44,331 nucleotides of DNA from a virus: positions 1-44,331 of IMG/VR virus record IMGVR_UViG_3300011440_000014. One strand, 5' to 3'. Below are positions 36,826 through 44,330 of the stretch, piece after piece. The notes beneath the pieces are model-generated. The model saw only the letters and a list, made by a program, of their open reading frames with translations, searched no databases and was not told the DNA's origin. How positions within the stretch are numbered: position 1 is the stretch's first letter; each line of letters starts with the position of its first letter. The translations under genes and the position numbers were made by a program.

Positions 36826-37066
36826 CCCGAGTGCGCTGGAAATGCTCCAGCAACTTGGGATAGGACCTGATGGTCAGCCTATGCCGCCGCCTGGTGGCCC
36901 CCCTGGTATGCCTCCTGGAGGTGGTGGCCCTCCTGGTATGGGCGGCGGTCCTCCACCAGGGGGTGTGGCGCCCCCCGGTGGAGGTGGAATGCCACCACCC
37001 GGAGGTGGGGGTATGCCCCCGCCAGCAATGATGTCTCAAGCTCTACGTGGAGGTATGCCTCAATGA
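36764..37066 (+). CDS. Pro/Gly-rich protein (100 aa)
   Basis: CAGGAG upstream of ATG 36764. Helical LSGLLQRAQQGDPSALEMLQQLG followed by a Pro/Gly/Met repeat region (PPGG-type repeats) that is certainly unstructured, ending LRGGMPQ. Shares 62 bases with the previous gene. The protein may be a flexible virion linker; similar PGG-rich small proteins occur near tail genes, function unknown. Confidence 0.5.
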   Translation: MPDQGMPMGLSGLLQRAQQGDPSALEMLQQLGIGPDGQPMPPPGGPPGMPPGGGGPPGMGGGPPPGGVAPPGGGGMPPPGGGGMPPPAMMSQALRGGMPQ

Positions 37067-37257
37067 AGTACATTCTCGCTCTCTTGGCCCTGGCTGCTTC
37101 GGCGGCTATGGCCCAACCTGGACCCCCTCGGCCTGACCAGGGTCCCCGCGATTGGCGCGGCCCCGGCTGGGATCGCCCGATGTCCTGTGAGGAATGGCGC
37201 CGCGATGCCCGCCGGCACCCCTGCGTCCGCATCCCCCCTCGGTGTAGGTATCGGTAA
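37063..37257 (+). CDS. Exported small protein (64 aa)
   Basis: ATGA overlap with the preceding gene. MKYILALLALAASAAMAQ is a clear Sec signal peptide with an AMA cleavage motif near 16-18; the mature part is PGPPRPDQGPRDWRGPGWD, then CEEW and HPCVR (two Cys, likely one disulfide). Predicted periplasmic. It could take part in host envelope damage or superinfection control; no family recognised. Confidence 0.6.
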   Translation: MKYILALLALAASAAMAQPGPPRPDQGPRDWRGPGWDRPMSCEEWRRDARRHPCVRIPPRCRYR

Positions 37258-37427
37258 TGCCCAAGGCCCTTCACGATAAGCTGGCCAAGCAGGCAGCTAA
37301 GCACGGTCTGAAGGGCGACCGGAAGGACGCATACGTGTACGGCACGATGCGTCAGACCGGGTGGGAGCCTGAAAGGGAGAAGAAAAGCAAGGCTAAGAGG
37401 CTTTCCAAAGCGTTACGGGGGAAATAG
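37257..37427 (+). CDS. Small basic protein (56 aa)
   Basis: TAATG overlap with the exported protein. Begins MPKALHDKLAKQAAKHGLKG, then DAYVYGTMRQTGW, and a Lys/Arg-rich end KKSKAKRLSKALRGK. The pattern K-x-L-x-x-K-L-x-x-x-A-x-K-x-G-L-x-G-x-x-x-x-AYVYGT-x is familiar from many short phage proteins. The basic tail suggests nucleic acid or acidic-protein binding. Confidence 0.65.
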   Translation: MPKALHDKLAKQAAKHGLKGDRKDAYVYGTMRQTGWEPEREKKSKAKRLSKALRGK

Positions 37428-37483
37428 GCCCCGTTACAGCAAAACCAAGCCCTAATGCAGGCCCGTGCAGCGATTATTTTCGA

Positions 37484-37517
37484 GGGGGTAAGGGGGTAGG
37501 TAGGGGTAAAATCGGGG
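37484..37517 (+). other. G-quadruplex-type motif in the spike leader
   Basis: G-tracts of 5, 5, 4 and 4 (37484-37488, 37492-37496, 37503-37506, 37514-37517) with loops of 3, 6 and 7 bases, the standard G4 pattern on the coding strand, 18 bases upstream of the spike start (37535). It may form in the leader RNA or DNA. Confidence 0.6.
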
Positions 37518-37534
37518 CGGTCCTAGGAGTTTAT

Positions 37535-38770
37535 ATGTCAGAAGCAACAGCACTAGAAGACCATGCGGACGAGGTGATTCTCCCGATCATAGCACTTGCT
37601 TCGGGCTACAACGGTGCTGTCATTAGTATCACCGAAGACCTTAACCTGTACGTCCGCTCAGGCGGCAGCGATGCTAACGATGGGTACGTGAATACAGATG
37701 CCCATGCCTTCTCTACCGGCACCCGAGCCTATGAGGAAGCCAAGAGATACATCCCCAGCGATGGGGCTCAAATCATTATCCATCTGGGGTCGGGCACGCT
37801 CGCCCCCATCCAGGCTGTCGGGTACATACCTGGACCGCCAGTCATCTTCAGGGGTAATGGCGCCAGTCTTACCTCGGTGGTCAAGGGGGTATTGGGTGTC
37901 CCCGTTGACGCAGCCTTCTATGCCGACGCCGGGGCCAGCGTACAGGTGGAGAGCTTCAAGGTGGGTGGCGATGGCCAGGGTAACGGAGTTATGTCCTCCC
38001 ATGGGGCTACCGTTACCATTGGTACAGGCATGGACCTGGGCTCTGTAGCCAACTCCCAACTGTTTTCCACCTCTGGTGGGATCGTATACAACTACTCCCC
38101 CTACACCATTAGCGGCGGGGCGAAGAATCACATGTCGGTATGGGGCAGCGGGTCGGTCATCGAGGGCGGCATCAGCGAAGTCACCATACCTAACGCCATA
38201 ACCTTCACCGGGGCCTTCGCAGATGCGGGCAACGAGGGGGTCATATACAACTACGATACGGACTACACCGGCCGTGAGCTGGTTACGGGCAAGAGGTTCT
38301 ATGCCTATCAGTTCGGCTATATCAACACTGAGAACAGCGGCCTCAACTACTTCCCCGGCACCATCGCTGGTACGTGGGATACGGGCGGTGCCTACGACAC
38401 CCAGGGTGGGGCCAATGCTGGTCCCCCCGGCGTTGCCGGCCCCATGGGCCCCAAGTCTATGTCCCTTCAGTTGCCCATCACTGGCGACGAGGTGACAATG
38501 TTCTACGCCAGGGCGGCGCTTACCATTACCCAGATCAATGCGGTGGTGAGGGGGACTACCCCAGGCGTGACGTGGCAGGTGCTGTACGCTGCCTCCCGTA
38601 ACTCCGCAGGTACGTCGGTGATCACGGCTCCTACCAACACCACCTCCCTGGCGAACAATACGATCACCACGTTTAACAACCCCAACGTCCCGGCGAATAA
38701 CTGGGTGTGGATGAAGGTCACGGCCACTTCAGGGGTTGCGTTAGAACTCGGCCTGAGCCTTCAATTTTAA
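37535..38770 (+). CDS. Tail spike / fibre protein, beta-helix type (411 aa)
   Basis: CCTAGGAG precedes ATG 37535. After an anchor helix, LYVRSGGSDANDGYVNTDAHAFSTGTRAYEEAKRYIP (about 38-74) is the usual start of phage pectate-lyase-like spikes, then a beta-helix (VIFRGNGASLTSVV; VQVESFKVGGDGQGNGVMSSHGATVTIGTG). The C-terminal part has Gly-x-Y collagen-like GPPGVAGPMGPK (about 296-307) and a beta-sandwich tip (FYARAALTITQINAVVRG). Likely recognises host surface glycans; enzymatic residues cannot be assigned. Confidence 0.8.
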   Translation: MSEATALEDHADEVILPIIALASGYNGAVISITEDLNLYVRSGGSDANDGYVNTDAHAFSTGTRAYEEAKRYIPSDGAQIIIHLGSGTLAPIQAVGYIPGPPVIFRGNGASLTSVVKGVLGVPVDAAFYADAGASVQVESFKVGGDGQGNGVMSSHGATVTIGTGMDLGSVANSQLFSTSGGIVYNYSPYTISGGAKNHMSVWGSGSVIEGGISEVTIPNAITFTGAFADAGNEGVIYNYDTDYTGRELVTGKRFYAYQFGYINTENSGLNYFPGTIAGTWDTGGAYDTQGGANAGPPGVAGPMGPKSMSLQLPITGDEVTMFYARAALTITQINAVVRGTTPGVTWQVLYAASRNSAGTSVITAPTNTTSLANNTITTFNNPNVPANNWVWMKVTATSGVALELGLSLQF

Positions 38771-38779
38771 GGAACTACC

Positions 38780-39202
38780 ATGACACTCAAGTACAGCATC
38801 GCGGTCAACACCGGTCGGCTGAACGCCATCGAGGCGAACGCCACCGCCTCTCCTACCCTGAGAATCTTCTCAGGTACTGAACCAGCTATCGGAACCGTGA
38901 TTAGCGGCCCTGTTCTTCTGGCGGCTATCGCGCTGCCTGCGGACTGGTTGGGTGCCCCCTCTGGCGTGGCTCCCAACCTGAAGGTGGACAAGGTGGGTAC
39001 GTGGTCAGTTACCGCCGTTGGTGCGGGGACTGCGTCATTCTTCCGTATAGGCCCCACTGCCGGCGGCGACACGCAGGCGGGTCACGTACAGGGCTCTTGC
39101 GGCCAAGGTACGGGGGACATGTCCTTCGACAACGCTACCATCGCCATCGGCCAGACCGTTACGGTTAACACCTTCTCGGTCACCGCCGGCAATCAAGCCT
39201 GA
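38780..39202 (+). CDS. Small beta-rich tail-associated protein (140 aa)
   Basis: GGAACTACC precedes ATG 38780. The sequence MTLKYSIAVNTGRLNAIEANATASPTLRIFSGTEPA begins like many phage proteins found beside tail fibres (R-x-x-x-x-I-x-x-x-x-G-x-x-x-x-L-x-I-x-x-G). It contains LLAAIALPADWL and VTAVGAGTASFFRIG and a Gly/Thr-rich end. Possibly a tail tip accessory. Confidence 0.6.
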   Translation: MTLKYSIAVNTGRLNAIEANATASPTLRIFSGTEPAIGTVISGPVLLAAIALPADWLGAPSGVAPNLKVDKVGTWSVTAVGAGTASFFRIGPTAGGDTQAGHVQGSCGQGTGDMSFDNATIAIGQTVTVNTFSVTAGNQA

Positions 39203-39211
39203 TAGGGCCGT

Positions 39212-42172
39212 GTGGCCACCAATCTCTACTGCGTTGCGGACCAATGCTTTGTCACGCCTTCGGCGGGGACGAAGGCATCCAGCCTGCCGAAGGCGGTTAA
39301 CAGGGTTGCTAGCGGAAGCGAGGTTGAGGGCAATTTAACCACCTGGTATGGTGGCTCGGGCAACGTAGTTAACCGCACGGTTAACGCCAGCGGAGTAGCT
39401 GAGAACCAATCCTACTACTTCGGCAGGTTCAGCAGCCTACCACTAGCTGCTCAGACTTTCCCCGCCCAGAACTGGAACTGGGCGGTGATCGTCGGGGAGG
39501 GTGCCTCCCAGGCCAATACGTTCATCTGGCCCGTCATGTACGTATGGCGGCCCAGTAACAATACGGTAGTAGGCTACATCTTTAATGCTTCGGCCCCTGC
39601 CGGCTCGGAGATAGCCGCCACCCCTGCTACGGCCACACGTAACTTCGCGGGCGCGTCAGTTACCTGCGAAGAAGGTGATCTGCTTGTAGTCGAGGCCTGG
39701 ATGAGTGGTACGCCTAGCGCGTCGGCTCACCTACAGACCTGGAGACTAACGGACAAGGCTTCGTTCATAGCCTCGCCCTACACGATCCTATTCAAGCCGC
39801 AGACAGACTTGTGGGTCACCTCGGCTACAGCTACGGTCACCCCCACGGCGGGGACCAAGGCTAGTAACCTGCCGTTGGCCCAGACTGCTAGCGCGGCTGC
39901 GGGTGAGTTAGTGTTGGAGATGACTACTCCACCTAACGACACTAACCAGCTACCTCGCACCGTCAGTACACTAGCCAATACGAATCCCCAGTCTGGGTTC
40001 TATGGTCGGTTCTCAACAGGTCCGTTGGCTGCTCAGACCATCCCCGTACAGGCCTGGGGGTGGGAGCTATCCGTAGGTGAGACGAACGCTAGCGCCAACA
40101 TATTCTGGTGGCCCGTACTGTACGTGTGGAGGCCCAGTAACAATACCGTAGTTGGTTACATCTTCAATGCTACGGGGCCGGTGGGGGAAGAGTGGTACAT
40201 AAACGCTGACCCTAAGCATAACCAAATATTCACTGGGGCTTCGGTTACAGCCCAGGATGGCGACATCTTGGTGGTGGAGGTGTGGGGCGCAGGATCGCAG
40301 GGGGCAGCCACCTCCTACGGTCCCACGATGTGGATCAACTCGTTCAATTCAAAGCTCCGTTCCCCATACGTCATCCAGAAGTATGTCCCCGGCGCGGCCA
40401 TAGGTACGGCCAACCTCACGGAGGGGTCAGATACAGTCTCGTCCACGGCTACGGTGTTCACCCCGCCGCGCACCGCTACGTCCACCATGACGGAGGCGGC
40501 GGATACAGTCTCGGCTACCGCAGTGGTGGTCCCGTTCCCGGTCAGGACTGCTACCCTGGCCGTGACCGAGGCAGGGGACTCCATCGAGGCCCAGACTGAT
40601 GTAGTTAGCATCCCCAAGATCAGCACGCTGATTGAGGATTTCGAGGCCCCAGTAAATCCGGCTAAGTGGGACGCTACAAACGTACTCAACGGCACTACTG
40701 TCTTTAACAATGGGTATGGCGAGTTCACGGTCACGTCAACGGTTAATGGCACCCATGCCTCCCTCATTTCTGTAGAGAATTTCTCACTCAAAGACAGCGC
40801 GGTCTATTACAAGATTGTTCGACCCCCCAGGTGGACTGCTGACGTAGGGGGTGGTGAGTTCTCGCTTGCTGTCGAGTCGCCAGGTGATAACCGTATTGAC
40901 TGGACCATCTACTCTAATGGCGACGTTGCGGCCATTAAGTTCACTAATGGGGCTTGGGGACAGCTTGCTCTGATAGACACTGGCTATTACAGTAAGCAAG
41001 ATACCTACAGGTGGTTGCGTACTCGGGAAACCGCTGGAACAACTTACTGGGAGTCGGCCCCCACCACCGCATCTAATCCACCCATAGAGGCGGATTGGGT
41101 TGTAAGGTTCTCTGTTGCTACGAACACGCTGCCCGTTAATGCGGGTATCAATAACGTCAAGGCTATTTACCGGCTCTGGGTAAGCAATGCCGCGATAGGG
41201 GCTATGATCCAGTCGGCGCGGATCGACGGGTTCAACACCGCTGCTAGTGTTGTCGGCACTTCCATCGGTACGCTGGCCGTAACAGAGGCGGCGGACACCA
41301 TCTCATCCACGGCTGTAGTGGTCCCCTTCGTGGACAGGGTTGCTAACGCGGCTCTGACGGAGGCCAATGATAGCCTGTCCTCTACGGCTGTAGTTGTTCC
41401 CTTCCCGGTCAGGACTGCTACCCTGGCCGTGACCGAAGCAGCGGATACCGTAGCTGCTGACGTCGATGCGATAGCTGGTGCTACCCTGACCGTGACGGAG
41501 GCCAACGACACCGTTGTCTCCACGGCCACCGTAAGCAGGGCTGCTAGTGCCTCCATGACGGAGGCCAATGACTCAGTATCCAGTACGGCTACTGCGTTCT
41601 TCCCGATCATTACGGCCAACGCCGTGATGACGGAGGCCCCCGATACCCTGTCTGCTACAGCTGCCCAGACCTTCCCAGGGGCCAATGCCTTCGCGGTACT
41701 GACGGAGGCCAACGACACCGTATCCTCCACCGCCACGTTGGGGTTTGCCCCCCGGAACGCCAGCGCTGTACTGACGGAGGCCAACGACAGTCTGTCCTCT
41801 ACGGTCAAGTCTATCGCGGGGGCCACGGCCAACCTGGTAGAGTCCCCCGACACCGTAGCTGCCACCTCGGTCAACCCACGGATAGGTACTGCTAACCTTA
41901 TCGAGGCAGGGGATACCGCCGCTGGAACCGTTCGGGCGATAGCGGGGGCCACGGCCCTTCTAACGGAGGCTGCGGATACCCTTTCCGCCTCTGCGCAGGT
42001 ATTCAGCCCGGCTATCGCTACCCTCGCCGTCACAGAGGCCGACGATACCCTGAGCGCCACTGTTACCGTAGTTGCTACCCCCGCCATAGCCAACGCCATC
42101 ATGACGGAGGCCCCAGACACCGTGTTAGGCTACACGGTCAAGCCCCGGAAACGGGCAATTCTCATCACCTAA
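39212..42172 (+). CDS. Giant repetitive tail protein with duplicated N-terminus and embedded domain (986 aa)
   Basis: GTG start at 39212. Residues 2-196 and 198-395 are tandem copies of one domain (both have AGTKAS-LP, FYGRFS-like and VWRPSNNTVVGYIFNA). From about 398 there are 16 units of 21-27 aa around TEA-x-D(T/S)-x-S-(S/A)TA: three before and thirteen after a 215-aa non-repeat domain (about 470-685; begins TLIEDFEAPVNPAKW, beta-sandwich-like, probably lectin type). An exact 35-base direct repeat lies in units 2/3 (40535-40569) and 5/6 (41402-41436). Late virion protein, possibly a host-binding or surface-coating protein. Confidence 0.75.
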   Translation: MATNLYCVADQCFVTPSAGTKASSLPKAVNRVASGSEVEGNLTTWYGGSGNVVNRTVNASGVAENQSYYFGRFSSLPLAAQTFPAQNWNWAVIVGEGASQANTFIWPVMYVWRPSNNTVVGYIFNASAPAGSEIAATPATATRNFAGASVTCEEGDLLVVEAWMSGTPSASAHLQTWRLTDKASFIASPYTILFKPQTDLWVTSATATVTPTAGTKASNLPLAQTASAAAGELVLEMTTPPNDTNQLPRTVSTLANTNPQSGFYGRFSTGPLAAQTIPVQAWGWELSVGETNASANIFWWPVLYVWRPSNNTVVGYIFNATGPVGEEWYINADPKHNQIFTGASVTAQDGDILVVEVWGAGSQGAATSYGPTMWINSFNSKLRSPYVIQKYVPGAAIGTANLTEGSDTVSSTATVFTPPRTATSTMTEAADTVSATAVVVPFPVRTATLAVTEAGDSIEAQTDVVSIPKISTLIEDFEAPVNPAKWDATNVLNGTTVFNNGYGEFTVTSTVNGTHASLISVENFSLKDSAVYYKIVRPPRWTADVGGGEFSLAVESPGDNRIDWTIYSNGDVAAIKFTNGAWGQLALIDTGYYSKQDTYRWLRTRETAGTTYWESAPTTASNPPIEADWVVRFSVATNTLPVNAGINNVKAIYRLWVSNAAIGAMIQSARIDGFNTAASVVGTSIGTLAVTEAADTISSTAVVVPFVDRVANAALTEANDSLSSTAVVVPFPVRTATLAVTEAADTVAADVDAIAGATLTVTEANDTVVSTATVSRAASASMTEANDSVSSTATAFFPIITANAVMTEAPDTLSATAAQTFPGANAFAVLTEANDTVSSTATLGFAPRNASAVLTEANDSLSSTVKSIAGATANLVESPDTVAATSVNPRIGTANLIEAGDTAAGTVRAIAGATALLTEAADTLSASAQVFSPAIATLAVTEADDTLSATVTVVATPAIANAIMTEAPDTVLGYTVKPRKRAILIT

Positions 42173-42182
42173 GGAGGTGTGT

Positions 42183-42425
42183 ATGAAGTACTTTGTACTT
42201 GCGATGATGGTTTTCTTGGCCGGATGCTCAACCAGAGTCGGCCTGCCCGGGGACAGCGATCTACAGATCACCATCCCGGCCGTGACGATAGAAACCCGGC
42301 CTGAATATCAGAACCGGGTCCATCTGCGTCGGCATTGGGTAGAGAGGGGCACCCGCTACTGTGAATACAGTAGCGGGTATGTCTCACGGCGGCACTATCG
42401 CTACGAGTGCCCCTACACGTACTAG
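42183..42425 (+). CDS. Small lipoprotein (80 aa)
   Basis: ATG 42183 after a strong AAGGAGGT; an in-frame GTG two codons upstream lies inside the spacing and is unlikely. MKYFVLAMMVFLAGC carries a signal peptide with lipobox LAGC (12-15), so the mature protein is a Cys-anchored lipoprotein. Tail includes two more Cys in CEYSSGYVSRRHYRYEC. It may be an outer-membrane lipoprotein acting in superinfection exclusion or an o-spanin-like role, but no i-spanin partner is seen. Its stop overlaps the opposing gene's stop at CTAG. Confidence 0.65.
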   Translation: MKYFVLAMMVFLAGCSTRVGLPGDSDLQITIPAVTIETRPEYQNRVHLRRHWVERGTRYCEYSSGYVSRRHYRYECPYTY

Positions 42426-42733
42426 CACTTATGCGTCGGCTTAGGCCGATGCTTGGGCTTCGCCTTCGGCTTCAGTGGAACTGAGGCAGGGGGCGGGTTT
42501 TGGCACACCGGCATCATGATCGGTGGGGCCTGAACCGGGGCCGCTTGCGCCACCGGTGTAGGAGCAGGAACATGGGGCTTGATGTGCGCATGAAGCTCCG
42601 CGTTACACTTGCTGAAGGAACCTGCGGACTTATGCCCGCCGTTCCACGAGTAGCACGTAGGCTCATCCTGGAAGCCACCGCCCGCGTAGGAGCAGGTAGC
42701 AACCAGGAGGCCCGCAAGGGCCAGGTATTTCAT
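42422..42733 (-). CDS. Exported Pro-rich protein (103 aa)
   Basis: Start MKYLALAGLLVATCSYAGG at 42733, ATGA-coupled to the sponge-like gene. The N-terminal 18-20 residues look like a signal peptide ending near AYAG. Mature part: two Cys (TCYSWNGG, KCNAELHAHIKPH), then a Pro/Val/Ala-rich region and basic KPKAKPKHRPKPTHKC end. It probably resides in the periplasm or cell envelope. Confidence 0.6.
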   Translation of the reverse strand: MKYLALAGLLVATCSYAGGGFQDEPTCYSWNGGHKSAGSFSKCNAELHAHIKPHVPAPTPVAQAAPVQAPPIMMPVCQNPPPASVPLKPKAKPKHRPKPTHKC

Positions 42734-42966
42734 TTGGTGTTCCAGGTTACGGCCTTGACCGCCCACATCTGAGCGGTCTGAGCCTCGGTGATTGCGATCG
42801 AGAGCATGCGCTTCTCTTCCTGGTCGGTGCTTTCGGTACGCAGGTCATTGAGGTTGTCGATGACGTCCGCAAACTGACCCTTGATAGCGTTGACCGTGGG
42901 GTTGCTCCCAGGATTGAAGGTAAGGCCCACGGCCCTACCCCCAAACGTCAGATCATCTTTGGTCAT
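42730..42966 (-). CDS. Candidate Acb2/Tad1-type cyclic-nucleotide sponge (78 aa)
   Basis: Layout: beta start (TFGGRAVGLTFNPGSNPTV), helix NAIKGQFADVIDNLNDLR, and a terminal helix KRMLSIAITEAQTAQMWAVKAVTW (53-76). The A-x-T-x-x-x-x-A-x-MWA-x-x-A pattern ending the hairpin is that of the Acb2 (T4 Vs.4)/Tad1 helical-hairpin family, small proteins that oligomerise and bind cyclic nucleotides, defeating CBASS (and Thoeris) immunity. Assignment rests on remembered motif and length (family about 75-100 aa). ATGA overlaps at both ends. It is located among exported-protein genes rather than in an early anti-defence cluster. Confidence 0.5.
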   Translation of the reverse strand: MTKDDLTFGGRAVGLTFNPGSNPTVNAIKGQFADVIDNLNDLRTESTDQEEKRMLSIAITEAQTAQMWAVKAVTWNTK

Positions 42967-43616
42967 TTCGGAGCCTTCACTTCCTTGGAGATGATCGCTT
43001 GGTTCATGGCGCCGAGGCCCCGAACTGCGTCCATCATCAGGATCATCAGCTCACCCTTCTCTTGAGGATGGGCCGCCCCGTCAAGGGATTGCATGGCCAT
43101 GCCGATGACTCGGACGTTTTCACGGACGACGCAGGAGGGCTCGACACTGGCCCCGTTAAGGCCCACTCCCCAGCCTGGACCAGCGAGTCCCAGTCCACCG
43201 CTGACGCCCGTACAGGGGCCGCTTGCGGGACCGGACATTGCGATACCCGGTACGTTCTTGACGGTCTGCGACCCGGAGTGATGGTAGTTGACGTTGGAGG
43301 TGGACGTTCCGCTTTGGACATTTTCGATCTTCCCCGTGTAATTGGAGGTGGAGTTCGCGTTGACCGTTTGCGAAGTGGGACCGGACTGATCGATCACCAC
43401 CACGTTGCCGAGGGCTCCCGACTGGGTTGAGGCGGTCGCCCCCGACTGCGAGCCGGATTGCGACTGAGCCGTGGCTTCGTTGGTATTTCCAACTGCTACG
43501 GCCCCTGCCCCCGAGTTTGATGTAGAACCTGACTGGGAGCCAGATTGCGAAGTCGATTCCTGTGCCGAGGCCCCGAAGGCGGCGAACAGCGCCAGGGCGA
43601 TAAGGGTATGTTTCAT
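42963..43616 (-). CDS. Exported Ser/Gln/Gly-rich protein (217 aa)
   Basis: MKHTLIALALFAAFGASAQE is a signal peptide with ASA cleavage; the start chosen is 43616, because the longer ORF passes the terminator. Mature region: SQSGSQSGSTSNSGAGAVAVGNTNEATAQSQSGSQSGA repeats with alternating polar residues, then TSNYTGKIENVQSGT, then a C-terminal domain ASGPCTGVSGGLGLAGPGWGVGLNGASVEPSC with two Cys. The latter matches a domain I have seen in exported phage proteins (G-P-C-x-G-x-S-G-G-x-G). Could coat or interact with the cell envelope. Confidence 0.6.
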   Translation of the reverse strand: MKHTLIALALFAAFGASAQESTSQSGSQSGSTSNSGAGAVAVGNTNEATAQSQSGSQSGATASTQSGALGNVVVIDQSGPTSQTVNANSTSNYTGKIENVQSGTSTSNVNYHHSGSQTVKNVPGIAMSGPASGPCTGVSGGLGLAGPGWGVGLNGASVEPSCVVRENVRVIGMAMQSLDGAAHPQEKGELMILMMDAVRGLGAMNQAIISKEVKAPK

Positions 43617-43633
43617 TGGTTCCTCTGTGATTG

Positions 43634-43673
43634 AAAAAGAAAAGCCCCGCCAGGCTTGTAGCACGGCGGGGCT
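43634..43673 (-). terminator. Rho-independent terminator after the 127-aa gene
   Basis: On the minus strand AGCCCCGCC pairs with GGCGGGGCT (9 bp, 13-base loop), followed by TTTTCTTTTTC. It lies between the stop of the 127-aa gene (43695) and the start of the 217-aa gene (43616), so the latter may depend on read-through or its own promoter; no TATAATAG element is seen between them. Confidence 0.85.
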
Positions 43674-43694
43674 AGGTGCCTTCAGGCCCCCGGA

Positions 43695-44078
43695 TTAGGG
43701 GTTGACGAAGACGAAGCCCTTCAGGAGGCCGAAGCTGCCCGAGGCGCTGGAGGTCGAGCCGCCGAAGGAAGCACCGCTTTGCTGAGCCAGGCCCAACGAA
43801 CCGCCCGTTTGGCTGGAGGTGGCCGTGTCCTCGTGGAGCGACAGGGTATTGCCGCCTTCCGAGTTCACCGTGGTGATGTTCTGCGCACCGCCGGTGCTCG
43901 AAGCGGTTTGGGTGCCGCCCGAGATACCGATGAAGGCCGAGCTTTGCTGACCACCCGACACCGCGCCGCCGCTGGTTGCGCTCGTACCGTTGGCGCCGGC
44001 AACGCCGACTCCGATGTCCAGGGCGAACGAAGATGCGGACAGAGCTGCGAGGGCCATTGCGATGAGAGTCTTCTTCAT
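43695..44078 (-). CDS. Exported Gly/Ser-rich protein (127 aa)
   Basis: MKKTLIAMALAALSASSFALD is a signal peptide with SFA cleavage near 17-19. The mature part is Gly/Ser/Thr/Gln-rich in short repeats (TSATSGGAVSGGQQSSAFIGISGGTQ, SSQTGGSLGLAQQSGASFGGSTSSASGSFG), ending LLKGFVFVNP. Like its neighbour, it is low-complexity and exported, suggesting an amyloid- or curlin-like or a bacterial surface-coating protein; no family is certain. Confidence 0.6.
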   Translation of the reverse strand: MKKTLIAMALAALSASSFALDIGVGVAGANGTSATSGGAVSGGQQSSAFIGISGGTQTASSTGGAQNITTVNSEGGNTLSLHEDTATSSQTGGSLGLAQQSGASFGGSTSSASGSFGLLKGFVFVNP

Positions 44079-44147
44079 GATGAGGTTTCCTAAATTACAC
44101 GTGTATCCCGGAAACTGCCGGGCCAGGTTTCGATCCTTCTCAGGGGA

Positions 44148-44330
44148 TCAAATCTTGATTGCGATGGCGAAGAGCGCCACCGTGATACAGAGCACGATGA
44201 AGCCCCCCATGAGGGGGCGGGATTGCCGCTCAGGGCGGTAGCCCGAGTATGCGTAGTTAACGCCGCGTGAAACCCGTTGGAACCGGGCTACAGTGTTGTT
44301 ATGCCCTACGGGCAACTGAACCAACTTCAT
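44148..44330 (-). CDS. Single-pass membrane protein across the genome junction (60 aa)
   Basis: Start at 44330, whose ribosome-binding site GGAGAAGAGC is visible only after circularisation at about 126-135 of the left end. N-terminal 38 residues are basic and polar (MKLVQLPVGHNNTVARFQRV); the C-terminus LMGGFIVLCITVALFAIAIKI is one membrane helix. C-tail-anchored topology; possible holin, spanin partner or exclusion protein, none supported by motif. It is the first gene of the leftward right-end group and is transcribed from the promoter at 169-174. Confidence 0.65.
   Translation of the reverse strand: MKLVQLPVGHNNTVARFQRVSRGVNYAYSGYRPERQSRPLMGGFIVLCITVALFAIAIKI

Noticed and set aside
40400-42150. 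CRISPR-like or tandem DNA array from regularly spaced repeats
   Set aside because: The units are in-frame protein repeats of variable length (21-27 aa), with diverged DNA and no unique spacers.
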